Source: Loripinus fragilis
Taxonomy: Eukaryota > Mollusca > Bivalvia > Lucinida > Lucinidae
NCBI GenBank assembly: GCA_964019695.1
Contig: OZ026515.1
Location: 139,435,549-139,499,548, forward strand
Direction: 5' to 3'
Length of the DNA stretch: 64,000 nt
Shown here piece by piece: positions 20,164-32,400 of the stretch. The position numbers were made by a program, and so were the translations under genes. Each line of letters starts with the position of its first letter. The first letter of the stretch is position 1. The notes beneath the pieces are model-generated. The model was not told the origin of the DNA. It saw only the letters and a list, made by a program, of their open reading frames with translations, and ran no database searches.

Positions 20164-21924
20164 TTTGTATTTAATTCATTAAAAAGTAGCGTTAATCTGA
20201 AGTTGAGGCTAAATGTAGGCGGTAAGGCTTTCAGCTGCTTTTCCAAAATATTTACTGGGGTATTAAACCAACGCCTGACTGACTGGACTGAAAATAATGA
20301 TATCAGTTCGGACTCACAATTTGGATTTCGTAGAGGGCGCTCAACCACAGATGCAGTCTTTGTTTTACACTCCGTTATTCAGAAAGTTTTATCTGAAAAG
20401 GGTAGATTATATTGTGCCTTTGTTGATCTCAAAAAAGCCTTTGACAGCGTGTACTTAAATGGTTTATGGTATAAGTTATACAAAATAGGAATAAATGGCA
20501 AAATGCTGAAAATTATCAAAGATATGTATAACCAAGTGAAAGCCTGTGTTAGGGGATGTAACTCTTACTCAGATTTTTTTGAACTAGCAATTGGTCTAAA
20601 ACAAGGGGAAGTAATCTCATCCTTACTTTTTTCATTATTTATCGAGGACTTGGAGCTATTTTTACAAAATGACCCCAATTGTGGTCTTACGTTGGATGAT
20701 GTTACTTTTATTCTCATGCTTTTTGCAGACGATATGGTGATTGTAGCCAATAATGTGCAAGATCTTCAGAAAAGTTTGGAACTTTTACATATATATTGTA
20801 CGAATTGGGGGTTACAGGTTAATACTGAGAAGACAAAAATAGTGGTGTTTAGAAAAAGGGGCAGGCTTAAAGATGATGAATCGTAGACGTATATTGGCGT
20901 TTCCTTAGAGGTGGTAAATGATTTTAACTATTTGGGCACTGTTTTTAACTATACTGGTAGTTTTGCATTAAATCAAGAGATGCTAATTGGAAAAGGGCTA
21001 AAAGCGTTAAACTTTCTGTTGTTTAATACAAAAACCTATGCACTCACACCAAAAGTCATGTGCCAGTTGTTTGACTCGTTTGTAGGTTCCATTCTGAGTT
21101 ATTCGTGTGAAGTCTGGGGTTTTGGCAAATGCAAATCTATTGAAAGGATTCACCTTAAATTTTGTAAGGCGGTATTAAAAGTAAGATCGTCCACTTGTAC
21201 TTTGGGTGTGTATGGTGATCTAGGGAGGTATCCTCTGTACATTCAAAGGTATGTGCGCATAATCAAATTTTGGTGTCATATTGTTTCATCGGACAATATT
21301 CTTGTCACATATTTTTACAATAATATGGTAGAAGCGTGTAATAATGGTGCAACAAATTGGGCTGGAAATGTGAAGTCACTGTTGGATAATTACGGTTTTT
21401 CGTATGTTTGGAACAATCCATATGCAGTTAACTTGAGTAGTTTTCATTTAGTCTTTAAAGAAAGGGTAATCGACATTTTCAAACAAACTTGGATTAACGA
21501 TTTATCTAGGAGCAGTCCACTGGTTTTATACAAAGAATTTAAATCTGGGTTGGAGTATGAGCGTTATTTGGACCTATTACCCTATAAACTTAGAATTGGA
21601 ATTTCACAATTAAGACTTTCTGCACATCAACTCAGGATTGTCACAGGGCGTTACTCTCACAACAGAATTGACAGATCAATGCGCCTATGTACTCTTTGTG
21701 ATAGGTCAGATATTGAAGACAAGTACCATTTCGTTATTATTTGTCCAGCATATAGTCATTTACGTCAACAATACATTAACCCATTTTACTACAGGCACCC
21801 AAGTGTTTATAAGTTCATATTATTAATGAAAAGCACCAAACTTGGCACATTAAAAAAATTAGGTAAATATGTCCTTGAATCATTTACTCAGAGAAAATCT
21901 CTTTTGAATCATATAACTGAATAG
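20164..21924 (+). pseudogene. 5'-truncated LINE (non-LTR retrotransposon) reverse transcriptase with one in-frame TAG
   Basis: One frame runs from about 20164 to TAA at 21922-21924, broken only by TAG at 20884-20886. The first part has the RT fingers and palm: FGFRRGRSTTDAVFVLH, then CAFVDLKKAFDSV (motif A), GLKQGEVISSLLFSLF (motif B; GxxQGxxxSxLLF), LFADDMVIVA (motif C, catalytic FADD) and NWGLQVNTEKTKIVVF. The second part (after the stop) is thumb and C-terminal region: VNDFNYLGTVFNYTG, and near its end a zinc-knuckle-like C-TLC-(9)-H-(4)-C (CTLCDRSDIEDKYHFVIIC). The endonuclease domain and N-terminal RT are missing: this is a 5' truncation. The TAG sits where related LINEs have a short polar loop before NYLG; a TGG to TAG change is likely. 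Otherwise the reading frame is clean, so the insertion is not very old. The clade is not assigned. Reverse transcriptases of this kind copy their own mRNA at a nicked target site. Confidence 0.88.
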
Positions 21925-22543
21925 ACATGTAAGCTTAAAAGTTTTTGTTTGTTTCGCTTTAGATTTACGGTACTTTAATGGTGACTGTGGTTCTTGTGGA
22001 GAGCCGTCTTCTGTAGCAATTGAGCTGAAGTTGACGGCACTTGAACCATAGACACTATTAAAGCAACCACTTTTATTTTCTGCTCATAAACACATACATA
22101 ATAAAACGGCGAGAGTCCCCTGTAGGACATTCCTAAGGGAACTACTGCTTTGGGATCTTCGTCGTTCACAGACCATCATTGAAAAGTGATAATGTATAAA
22201 AATTACTTTGAATTTGTCTTGTTCTATGCATGATATTTATTCCCAGACCTTCTTGTATTTCGTTTCGACAAGATGGCTCCTGGGTCTTTGTACGAAGCCT
22301 TTGTGTATAAAAACTGATGCCGATGGTCCTCTTGTTTACATGAACAAGAGCCATTTGCTGCAGCTTTATTTTAACATACATGCGAAGCAATTTGAATTAC
22401 TTGCTGTTTGGGTTAAACAGTGTTTTGGCCCTCAGGGCGCCTGCAAAACTAAACTCAAGGGTGCTGTGTGCTTGAGTCGTCTGCTGCATGTGTGTGTGTT
22501 TACTATAAGTATAACTGTATTGTTAATGAAACTGTAATAGATG
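21925..22543. other. LINE 3' flank and unassigned sequence
   Basis: Overlapping small frames on both strands (22166-22537) lack motifs. No clear LINE 3' tail repeat was found directly after 21924. Confidence 0.35.
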
Positions 22544-22690
22544 CAAACAGTATGGGCCTGGACTAGGCTGCTCCTATAGGAGCAGTCTGATATGGGTCCA
22601 TCCTGTTTTGGAAAACAACATAATGTGTCAAAAGTCTCATAAATCATTTCAACGGACTACAGGCAGACTATTTTTTATTTTTGTTGAAAC
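22544..22690. repeat. Palindrome repeat, relative of 10720-10860
   Basis: AGGCTGCTCCTA / TAGGAGCAGTCT (22565-22588) is a near-perfect palindrome with no loop. Flanks CAAACAGTATGGGCC and GGGTCCATCCTGTTT match those of the copy at 10727-10790 (CAAACATTGTGGACC, GGACCCAAACTGTTT). Confidence 0.7.
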
Positions 22691-22989
22691 TGATGGTTTA
22701 GGGGTTACGTCATGGCTAATAGCCCGTTAACAATACAAGGGAGCATTGTATGAAAAAAACTGGTTATTCGGTATACTTATTTGAACGAAGTCGTGAGAGG
22801 GCCTATTCGCGTTATATGGGACAACAAACGTGTGGTCCAACATGTGCACTAGTAGCACTGATTCGCCCGCACGTTTTTTGTTCGATATGGAGAGTTTATT
22901 AGCTAATCCTTGTAATTTCATGATTATCTAAAGGATGTTTTGTAGTGGTGGGTTCGTAAGATAGGCTTTCTCTCGAAGTGACTCATATG
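22691..22989. other. Unassigned
   Basis: No supported feature; a 64-codon minus-strand frame shows no motif. Confidence 0.3.
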
Positions 22990-23266
22990 GTGAAGTCCAG
23001 TATATAACTGTTCATATAGTCATGTGACATTGCTTGATTGGTTGAAAATGCTTTCTCAACATCGTTGAACAATTGTTCTTAAATATTTTGAGTTCAAGAA
23101 ATGCGTCCACTGTTTCTACTGTTATACTTTGTACACAATCACAGTGAGGTGACGAACTAGACTTGCAGTTAAAAATCATATATTTGTCCAATCGAGTACA
23201 TGCAGCAGCAGAATGTCTAACTCTGATCGTGTACAAAGTAAAAAGATACACTTTAAAACGATACAA
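22990..23266 (-). pseudogene. LINE C-terminal scrap
   Basis: The minus-strand frame (84 codons, stop at 23012) reads VRHSAAACTRLDKYMIF, then SPHCDC, then ETVDAFLELKIFKNN. This is the layout of the C-terminal region of several LINE ORF2 proteins: a conserved R.RH/G.S.L.KY segment, then Cys-rich, then ETVEHFLLEC. The expected His and last Cys of the knuckle are lost (DAFLEL). No RT domain lies upstream, so only a fragment is left. It is a different family from the LINE at 20.2 kb. Confidence 0.55.
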
Positions 23267-23902
23267 TACGAATTTTCATATATTTGTATTTCTTGCAATG
23301 TTATTCATAACATATAACATATAACTCTATAAGCATTTATGCTTTCGTTCTAATCCTTTGTATGTTTACAATGTATGTATGTTGTATATCATTTGTATTT
23401 ATTGAATAAAATATGTTTAAACTAATTACATTTTTTTCGTCCTATATAAATGTCAGCTTTATACAATAGTTTTTTGCTTTTTGATATACCAATTTAATCT
23501 CTAGGGTCCAGCTGAGCTACCATACAGAACTGAGTCAGCAACCATATCTGCACAAAAGGGACGCCACAGGCACTTTTTGTGTTGGTGGGAGCTGACTGGG
23601 TGATGGAATTGGGCTCAGCCTCCAGTTATGGAAATGCATGATGGAACTGATTTGAGTTGAAATTATCAAAAATTCTAACAGTTGAATAAATCATAACATA
23701 CACCTTAACCCATGAATGCCGATCAGAACCGCAGTTTTATTGGCATATATAGGTTAAGCCAAGATCGTTAGATAAGCACTACAATTTGATTTAAGTATTC
23801 TGAAAGTATTTGTGACCTTGATATGTAAATTATTATTGTATTTGATTGACTAGAAACTGTATAGTTTACGTCAAATAAATAATCTGTTCTGTTCTGCTAT
23901 CT
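23267..23902. other. Repeat-derived spacer
   Basis: About 23700-23895 reads like the 3' end of a non-LTR element on the plus strand: AATTATTATTGTATTTGATTG, then TCAAATAAATAATCTG and a (TTCTG)n tail. No coding part accompanies it. Confidence 0.35.
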
Positions 23903-26095
23903 AAAGAAAGTAAGTAAAGGTGCAAAGATCAGGAATCGATACAATCAAGTACCACACCTGACCCAGGATACCAATGGGAAAGTGACAAACTCACAGAAGA
24001 CACCACAAACGAGAGCCAAGAGGTCAGCCCTTTCCCAGCAGGTGACCACAAAGCACATATAAACAGACGCGCACAAAACAAAGCAAACACAAGACAGAAC
24101 AAAAACATAAAAGATCCACAAAAGAAGTACCGCCTTGGAACGGTCAGTAAAATATTTTACTGGAGGGCTTAAACCGGTTTAACGGCGCCAACCTCACCCT
24201 TAATTCAGATGTGGATCAAGACACATAGATATTTGGTTTGCATGAAAGACCCCTAACTTATCGATGCATCATCTCCTAAAACATATAAATCAAGATTTAA
24301 CAAGGAGATAAAGCAAGGATAAGGACTCAACAGTAAATTAAACTGAATACCGGAGAAAAAGAAATCCAACAGGTAAACCCCGGTGGGCCCGACAAACAGC
24401 CAAAGCATCAGGCCCCTACCATCTCATCAATAGATAAGTCTTTAAGTCGGAACCATCATAGAGTCTGAAGTCCGACCCACCGGCGTGCAATTAAAGAGGA
24501 AAGCAAAGTTGCCAACCGTGATTGGGTTGACTACCAAGCATGCAGTCTGTTGCAATACATTAATGTTATAGCCAATCTTTTTATAATGAGAAATTATTTT
24601 AATGAACTGCGCTGAAAATTATCAGAGCCAACAATCCTCTTCAATTTATACACCAAGTCACCATAGAAATCAGGTTCCGAAAGTCCTTGGCGCAAGAGAG
24701 ATTTAAGTCCAACTTGGAATTTAGAAATCAAATCATAGTATCGTCTATAAAATTTAGATAATGTTTTGCGAAGTTTATGATTTCGATAGCCTTGTTTAAG
24801 AAGTTTCTGAGTTAACAATTTATTGCGAGTGTTGAAGTCAGCAACATAGCTAGATGCTCTAGCAAAACGAATGAGTTGAGAGATATAGACTCCATAGGAT
24901 GTAGAACGAGGAACATCACCATCTAAAAATGAGAAATTGACAATTTCAAAATCAAAGTCGTCACGTTTATCATAAATTTTGGTAGAAACAATATCATTAG
25001 AAATTGACAAATGCAAGTCTAAAAATGCGGCTTCGGTATCAGAGGCATTGGCTTTATTAAGTTGGAGCTCTGAAGGGTATATTTGACTAACCATATTATC
25101 AAAATAAACATTATTAATATTTAAAATATCGTCCAAATATCTGGAAGTAGTGTTAAACGCATCAATTACATCAGCCTGCTTATCATCCGAAAGAGACATC
25201 ATAAAGTCCCTCTCATAACAAAACAGGAATAAATCTGCAACCAGGGGAGCACAATTAGTGCCCATAGGAATCCCAACTACTTGTCTATAGAGCTTGGTGC
25301 CAAATCGAATAAAAATGTTGTCCAACAAAAAGGTCAGCGCATCACATACATTTTGACACGACCATGCATGATATTTCTTAGGTTTTTCTGAAGTAAAAAA
25401 TGCATTTCTGTCATTACATGCAAGGTAAGGAGAGCCTTCTCTCTGGAAGGTTCTTTCAATAAGATCAATAAGTTTATCTTTAATCAAATTATGAGGTAAA
25501 GTAGTGTAAAGAGTAGAAAAATCATAAGTAGACAAACTGGTCGCATTGAAATCTCTAGCTTTAAGTTTATCTAAAATTTCACCTGAATTTTTAATAGACC
25601 AAAATAGGTTTTTACCGGATGTCTCATATACCGTTTCACAATATTTGATAACATGTTTTTTAATAGCTGTAAGACACGAGGTTAACAATTTAGAAAGTTC
25701 GGTTGTCGTAAAAGAACTAGAATTAGCAATAAATCTTGCTTTATAGGGTTTTTTATGGAGTTTCGGTAACCAGTACAACGTAGGAACTTTGTCTTGATTT
25801 TCTTTAGCTTTGACACCAAAATGTAGGGCTGTATGACAACCATGCCCATCAACAATCACCCTTTCACTTAAAGAAGGCTGCAGTTTATAGGCATTAGTGT
25901 CAACAAGCTCACGCTTAAGAGTATTAATATAATACAGTCGTCAAACAACTACAACATTGTTAGCAGCTTTATCTGCAGGAACCAAAACATAGGCGAAGGC
26001 GTTTTCAATCGCCAACTTACAGAAATGTTTCAGGTGCTTGTGCAATTCAAGCATCAAAAAGATTCTTAGAGCTCTTGATTCAGTTAGCTAAAAGG
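23903..26095 (-). pseudogene. Penelope-like retroelement, longest copy: most of the reverse transcriptase plus 3' UTR
   Basis: On the minus strand the RT frame can be followed from about 26090 to 24594. Upstream of 25859 it continues without an ATG: LELHKHLKHF, NAFAYVLVPADKAANN, a TGA at 25941-25943, then RLYYINTLKRELVDTNAYK. The main frame then shows LPKLHKKPYKARFIA, YDFSTLYTTLPH (motif A), GIPMGTNCAPLVADLFLF (motif B region) and YLDDIL (catalytic YxDD, D243/D244 counting from codon 25859), then a conserved C-terminal region. These variants fit Penelope-like RTs (LPKxHK, YxDD); assignment is by motif only. No GIY-YIG endonuclease was recognised. Lesions: the TGA, probably a former TGG in VVVVW, and loss of one T in a T-run near 24616 that shifts the C-terminus to RSSLK. 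The 3' UTR (24590-23909) is about 680 bases, has the GCCTTGGAACGGTCAGTAAA phrase and ends in a TTACTTAC tail. The 5' end is truncated near 26095. Relatives lie at 16.1, 17.8 and 52.2 kb. Confidence 0.88.
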
Positions 26096-27894
26096 TAAAA
26101 AAATGGAAAATGTCATTTTAACGTCATAATGGAACGGTAAAACGCGGCATAAACGGGTATTAAACTTTGACGTTCTCAACGTTTTTAATCATTGAGAACC
26201 TTTTTCTTTACTCTAGATTCAAAAGTTCTAATTTCTGCTGTAGTCATGTATTCTTTGCGTGCCCATGACATCATATTTATTGTCAAATCACTGACGCCTA
26301 GCCAGATTACATTTTGTCCTGCGGACACAAAAAACGTTAATTTCAAGATCCCCATACATGTTGATTACATTAAAAAAATGTTTCATGTTCGTTCAAAGTT
26401 GGACATCATATTAAAATACGTGCCAATTCTTTTGTTGAGCAGTATATATATTTATTGCAGTAAAATAATTTATCTGTTTCTACAAAAATATTATTATCTT
26501 ATTATACATCTTTGAATCATCTGTATGTACAACATTCCGACAATAGTGCTTCATTAATCGATAATTTATTACGTCTTCAAGCATGAACAGTGAGCCAGAT
26601 AATCTTTTTTCATCATAATTGGAGTGCGAACGTTGTAACGTTATTTTTACTATTACATTGATTTCTTTAGTAAGAAAAATGAAATGTATATATGTAATAT
26701 ATCAAAAGTACGAAATATTTCTCCTACAAGATGACATAAAAACCGATTAGATCACATAATTTGATAAATACTAACTTTGATGACCCGTGGTTGATGCCAC
26801 TGGAACACAACACTTAAGCTCTGAGAAAGTATTCTTTTAGCATTTTTAAGTAAAAGTTTTCTATTAATATACAAATAGTGTTGTTAATATATTTTGTCGT
26901 ATAGAAAGGAGTATAATGTCTTAATGCTCATCTTTTAAAAAATATTTTTTTAAGGAAATCCAAGATATTAATTTCAAAGGCTCTGAAATTTTACAAGACC
27001 GGTGAAATTATTCTGATTTTTAAACATGGAAATCTATTCTTTTGCATCAATTAAAGCTCATGTTCAAGTCAACAAACTTCTAATTTGACTCTTTTACATA
27101 GAAGTGTTGCGTATTTAAAGCCATTTTAGCACACTTTAAATTAAAGCCGCATGTTTTTAAATTATATACTTTATTAAATTATTTGCAATAAAAAATATTA
27201 TTAGATAATATTCTTTTCAAACTTTAGGTCCAATAGTGTCTTGCTAGAGATTTATTTTATTAAAGAAAAAGCTATCTTTCTCAATTATTGGAAGAAAGAA
27301 TAAAAGTCTTGTTTTTAAAAAAATCAGCAATTATCATATCATTAACATAATATGATCAACAGTATTAAAGTTTGATGTGGTGATTTTCATTGCATTCCAA
27401 AATTTACCAATCTCAGGTACTCCATTGTGATTTATGCTATATAAACTTACTTATCTGCTAATAATAGCTTGAAATTCTCATTTGTCACCTATTTGTGGTC
27501 AAGCATGCCAATCTCTATTTAAGGACTGAAGGTGCCAAAATTACAAAAGCAGACCTGTTAAACCTTGCAGTAAAAAGTAAAATACTTTTATATGTGTGTA
27601 TACACATTAAGGCTGTGTTTGACACGATAATTTTACAGACTGGTAAAACTGCACACATTGACATTAATTTAGAAATATCTTTTTTAACACTCCAACTTTG
27701 TTTTTGTTTTGTTTTTCTCTTTTTTTTCTCTTGCTGTTACAATTCTTTAAATTCTCCTTCTCTTTCTTTGTTTTAACAGGGTCCTGACTTTTCTTCTTCT
27801 TCACGTGAGCTGTCCTGGATATTTTTATTGCAAAGCCTGGTCCTGACATTTTTCAAAAAATCTCCCCCAACCTCTATTAAAAATTAAATGGTCG
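26096..27894. other. Long AT-rich gene-free stretch
   Basis: No repeat pair or protein-like frame was supported. A 107-codon frame at 26192-26515 and a 93-codon frame at 27495-27776 are low-complexity and lack motifs. A pyrimidine-rich block at 27690-27780 ends in TTTTAACAG, which looks like a splice acceptor but has no exon attached. Confidence 0.4.
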
Positions 27895-28997
27895 CTTCCT
27901 GCCATGCATATCGTGCAACAGTCTGCAAGTCTAATTGGCAACCCAATGACGGTTTATACCTATGGTTTCATCATCAATTGCACAATGGTGGGTCAGTCTC
28001 TCGAGGTCAAAATAATCGTAGAGAGAATCTACAATATTAGAAAACAACAGACTTGGTTTATATTAGGTCTGTTTATGAGAAACTAATGGAAAGTGCAGCA
28101 ATTCTCATGCCCCTAGCACCGGCTTAAGCGATATTCCTCTTTCCATCAAATATGTTCTTAAAAAGGTATCCTTTGGAAGCAAAGACTGCACCAAAGAACT
28201 GAAACTAGAGTGTGCATATTTCCTGGGCCAGACTAGCTAGTTTCTGCCATTTAGGCTTCATCAGTGACCCTCAAATAGTTTCAAAGTTCCACAATAAAAC
28301 CCAATATTCCCGAAGGACCAGAATATGAAAAAAATATCGACACGTAATCCATGCTCGGGGAGAAGTTTAACAAATTCCACAAAGAAACAACGACGGCTCT
28401 TGTGAGCATCAGACTCAGTAACGCCCCTGACTTTTAGCTTTAATCGGTTAGTTGGTTCCTGCTGTTGGACTTTGATTGGGTTCACCGTGGTTTAACTTGA
28501 GGTTTTCGTTAGTTCCAACTGTCTGTGTGTCGTGAGCTCTTTTCATTGTTTCACTATTGTATATTAATTTGACTAGAATGTCTCTCTGTGATGATACATT
28601 GCAATAGTTAGGAAGCATTCGTAAGAGCTATACAAATTTTGTGTTCTTACAAAAACAATCTAGGGCGAAGATTTAGAGCCAGTAAACTGCATGCAAGACC
28701 CCCAGTGCCTTAGGCTGCTGTCGGTTCTAAGGCGGTGGTTCTGTTGTTGTGTATTCGTTGTTTATTTTTGCTCCCATTGAGGGGTTCTGTGTTCGGTCTA
28801 TGTTTTATGTTGCAGTGCTTTACGTCTTTTCTAGTTTTGCAATAATCTTGGTGGGTGAGAGAGAGCAGATTGCTTTACTTTGTCTGTATGGGGCCTTGTA
28901 GTTATTATTGTTCTGAGTTCTTCTTAACGCTGCCTAAGGTTGGTCGACAATGTGTGGTTGTGGTATTACCTGATAATACTTGCTTAATTTTCCATTG
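27895..28997 (+). pseudogene. Second Penelope-like family: RT C-terminus scrap plus 3' UTR
   Basis: The frame from 27904 reads VQQSASLIGNPMTVYTYGF then INCTMVGQSLE, which parallels VLQQTACLVVNPITVGNF and FNCTPVGRTSD of the first family, so the two are homologous at the C-terminus. The 3' UTR (about 28670-28997) matches, in reverse complement, 32584-32905: GTTCTAAGGCGGTGGTTCTG, TTGCAATAATCTTGGTG, GAGAGAGC.GATTGCTTT, CCTGATAATACTTGCTTA. The middle (28090-28660) is unassigned and may include an insertion. Confidence 0.6.
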
Positions 28998-29436
28998 CCA
29001 AAGTGGAAAGTAAAATGTCTCATCAATAAAATTTGAGTACGCTCCCATTCTTTTGAACGCCTGGTCCTATTTTTGTGTCACCTGCGAAGCATGGTCGACA
29101 CAAAGGAATAATGACTCCGTTGTCGTCGTCGTTGTCACACTTTTGGTTTCCGATCGATTACTCTTGAAGGGATGCATTAATTTCATTTAAATTCTACAGA
29201 AGGGTCAAGCATCATTAAACACTGGTCAAGTTCAAAATAGACTTAATTCGCAAATTTTTGACTGAGTTATGGCCCGTTTTACTTAGAATTTGGCTTAATT
29301 GTGGTTACAGATCAATAACTTTTGAAGGGATGCAACAAATGCATTTAAATTTTACAGAAGGGTAAAGCATCATAAAATGCAGGTCAAGTTTGAATTTTGA
29401 GGTAATTTAGACTTCGAGCTAAAAAAGGTCCTGATT
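28998..29436. repeat. Two direct copies of a ~165-bp dispersed repeat
   Basis: About 29152-29260 and 29312-29420 share ACTTTTGAAGGGATGCA, CATTTAAATTYTACAGAAGG and GCATCATNAAA..GGTCAAGTT. A related phrase (TTTTGACTGAGATATGTCCTG) lies in the same orientation right of the long-TIR element at 35712, so that element appears to have inserted into this repeat. Confidence 0.6.
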
Positions 29437-32400
29437 CCCCCCTAGGGAATTTTGCAGACATATCCTATCTTAAGAAAATTTCAAGCCGCATTTTTAAGAG
29501 ATGTTTGCACTCTGTGCTCCGGGGCGTTAGTCTCTGACAGCCTGTTACATATGTTACTGTAACAAACTAAGAAAAAAATTAAAATGAAAAATTGAGCTAC
29601 AGAAAGAAGACATTAAACCATCTAATTATTCAAATTTCGTATGTAGTTTGCAAGTTGGGTGCGTAAGCTACATAAAAGCAGCAGTCTAAACAAAATTACA
29701 GGATTCAATGGTGTTATATGCGTTACATAGATTAAATTTCTCTTTGAAAGTTGAAATCGTGACTAACATCATTTAATTTTACAGACTATTTGCGCATTTT
29801 ACAAGTGTTTAAATCTTAGTTTACTAAAATACTTATTCGACTAATAGAAACAACAAAGTTTGCTTTTCTATCTCAAGTACATTGTTTTATTTGAGCTATT
29901 AAACAACCCTACCCCAATTTTGAGCATCCAATTTTGATATCTATTATTGAAGAAAAATATATGAAAATATTTGACGCTCGTGGATATCGTACATTTTTGG
30001 CACTGTCTTGCTAATGCAATAAAAAATCAAACATTTGCAAGTTTGACATCAGGATCAGAGCACTTATTAAAGTATGTAACGTATGTTACATGGCATAATG
30101 AATGAGCAAGGAAATTGTCTTAGAAGTAAGAGATGATATTTCAGAAAAAAATACTATTTTTCAAATGTTTTCCTATTAATCTTTAGCCTCTGGTGCCTTA
30201 GGTTAGTAATTTAAGTCATGCTGATAAAAAGCCCATGGAATTGTGTTACATATGTTAAATATAATCTTTTCTATCACATATTTCCTAATGCCTATAATAT
30301 TAAAATATATAGACATATAGATAGAAAATATTAGTTCTCATTTAAATGACACAATTTTATAAATATTCCTATTAAATATAACTATTCAAAAACAATCTTA
30401 ATTCAAGTCACCCTGTCTGCTTCTATGGCAAAATAATCACCCATTTCATCACAACCAGTAAAATCATGGCATAGAATTAGGACTGCAAACTGAGTACAAT
30501 CCTGTTCCTCTCCACCCCTTTGGGAATTGTGCAGACATATCCTACCTTAAAGAACAATTCAAGTTGCCTCAAATAAGAGATCATTGCACTCTATTAACTA
30601 TGGGGGTTAGCCTGTAATGGTATGATACGTATGTTACCATATCAATTTAAGAATAAATGAATTAAAAGTATAAGAAACAGAAAGAAGACATAAAACTATC
30701 TATTTATTTGAATTGTTCATGTAGTTTGCATGCTGAATACCTTTGATACATAAGAAAATGTTTTTAACAAATATACAGCTTCCTATGGTGTTATATGTGT
30801 AACTTTAATTAAGATTACTTTTTAAAATTGGTAATTGTGACAAACATCACTTAAAAGCATTTCGTGTGATTCTCCTCTTTTTGCCATCAATAGACTTAAT
30901 TTTCTTTGTATGTGTGGCCAGTACCAGCGTCAAACAAATCGACTTGAATCCTTTGCATTCTTCAAAAGCAGAAACAGCATGTCAGTGTCATGGGATCAAA
31001 CACCTGATTAAATATGGGTTTAATGCCATTTCACATATATGTATACAATGGAGTATGACTCTGGTATATGTCCCTTCCTGTGAAGTGGCAAGAGCAATCT
31101 TACTGCAGCTGCCTCTGCATCCGTGCTAGTCAAATGATATATTCGCTCTGATTTTGCAAAAGCTATGTCTCTACCATGTACCTCTAAGAATACTTTAAGA
31201 TTTCTGACATCGGTCAAACAGAAATTTGATAGACTGCTTTTTTGCATCATTTGCCCAGGAACCTATCCAGTCCTTTGGTGCTTAAATCCTCAGGTCTTAG
31301 ATCAATAGTATTTTGCTGCGCCTGAAGAACTTTATAAGTTTTCTTTAGTTACAATGTTGACTCTTGATGGTTTTGGCAGACCGTCTGAAACAATTTCTTT
31401 TACACCTTGAAAGTTATCTGGTATAAGAGAAAGAATATGAAGTTGGACATTGCCACCCATTATGTTTGCAGCTGGTTGTTTTTTATGTCAGTACATTGAA
31501 GCAAGCCTTAAAATAATGTAAAACCTATGATTTCTCAGTTTTTGCAGCCATATCATTAGCTGTTGCATTCAAAAGAAGGAAAGTGGACTATGGGTAGAAT
31601 AGGATAACCAGTAGTTCTATATTATGCTATATGGAAGATTTATACAGAGTAAACAAGTTGATAAAGTGCCTCATTTCATGATCCATTGAAACACTGAAAT
31701 TGAAAACACTTGCCTCTGACTCTGTAATCAAAAAGGATGTCACGACAATGCCCTTGCTCGTTTATTATGACGAGTTATATATGTTACATCCTTTAATAAG
31801 AGTTCTTATCTTAGAAACTTAGTGAATCATTGAATTGAAAGGGTCTAATTTGTGCTCTTTTCATCCTGCATTCCATTGCTTTGCCTGCTGTGATACATCT
31901 AGTTCGTTTATCTGAAGGGAAAAAGTTACCTCGGTTTCAGCACTTCAGAAGTACTAAGACTTCAAATAAGTTTTTGAATGCTTGGGGAAAGATATTAAGT
32001 GCAGAGACATTATAAGTTGAAAATATGTTTGTTGCATGGCTACATTTATATGATTCTTTATCACAGATAAGTCCAGGTACTCATTGCTTTTTATGGCATA
32101 GTTTTCCTCCATGTAAAGCTTTGGTCTTTCTCCTACCTGCAGAGTATCACTTGAAACACATACTCAAAGAGCCAACTATTAGGAATTCATATCAGTTTCC
32201 GAATGTTCCAAGCCATGAATGGCAAAATTGGAAAGTTGATAATGGCTCATCAATTTTGAGTGGACTGGTGGTAAAATTGTATAACAGTAAATGATTGAAA
32301 TATTATGTGATGATTCTACTAGTTGCAAGGAGGCGTGTGATACCACAGAAGCAGACAATGACAAACGTTTAACATGAGTGTTAAATGGATGAGAATTAGT

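Noticed and set aside
27690..27780. Pyrimidine tract and AACAG as a splice acceptor
   Set aside because: No credible exon follows; the next recognisable protein-like sequence is a retroelement scrap.
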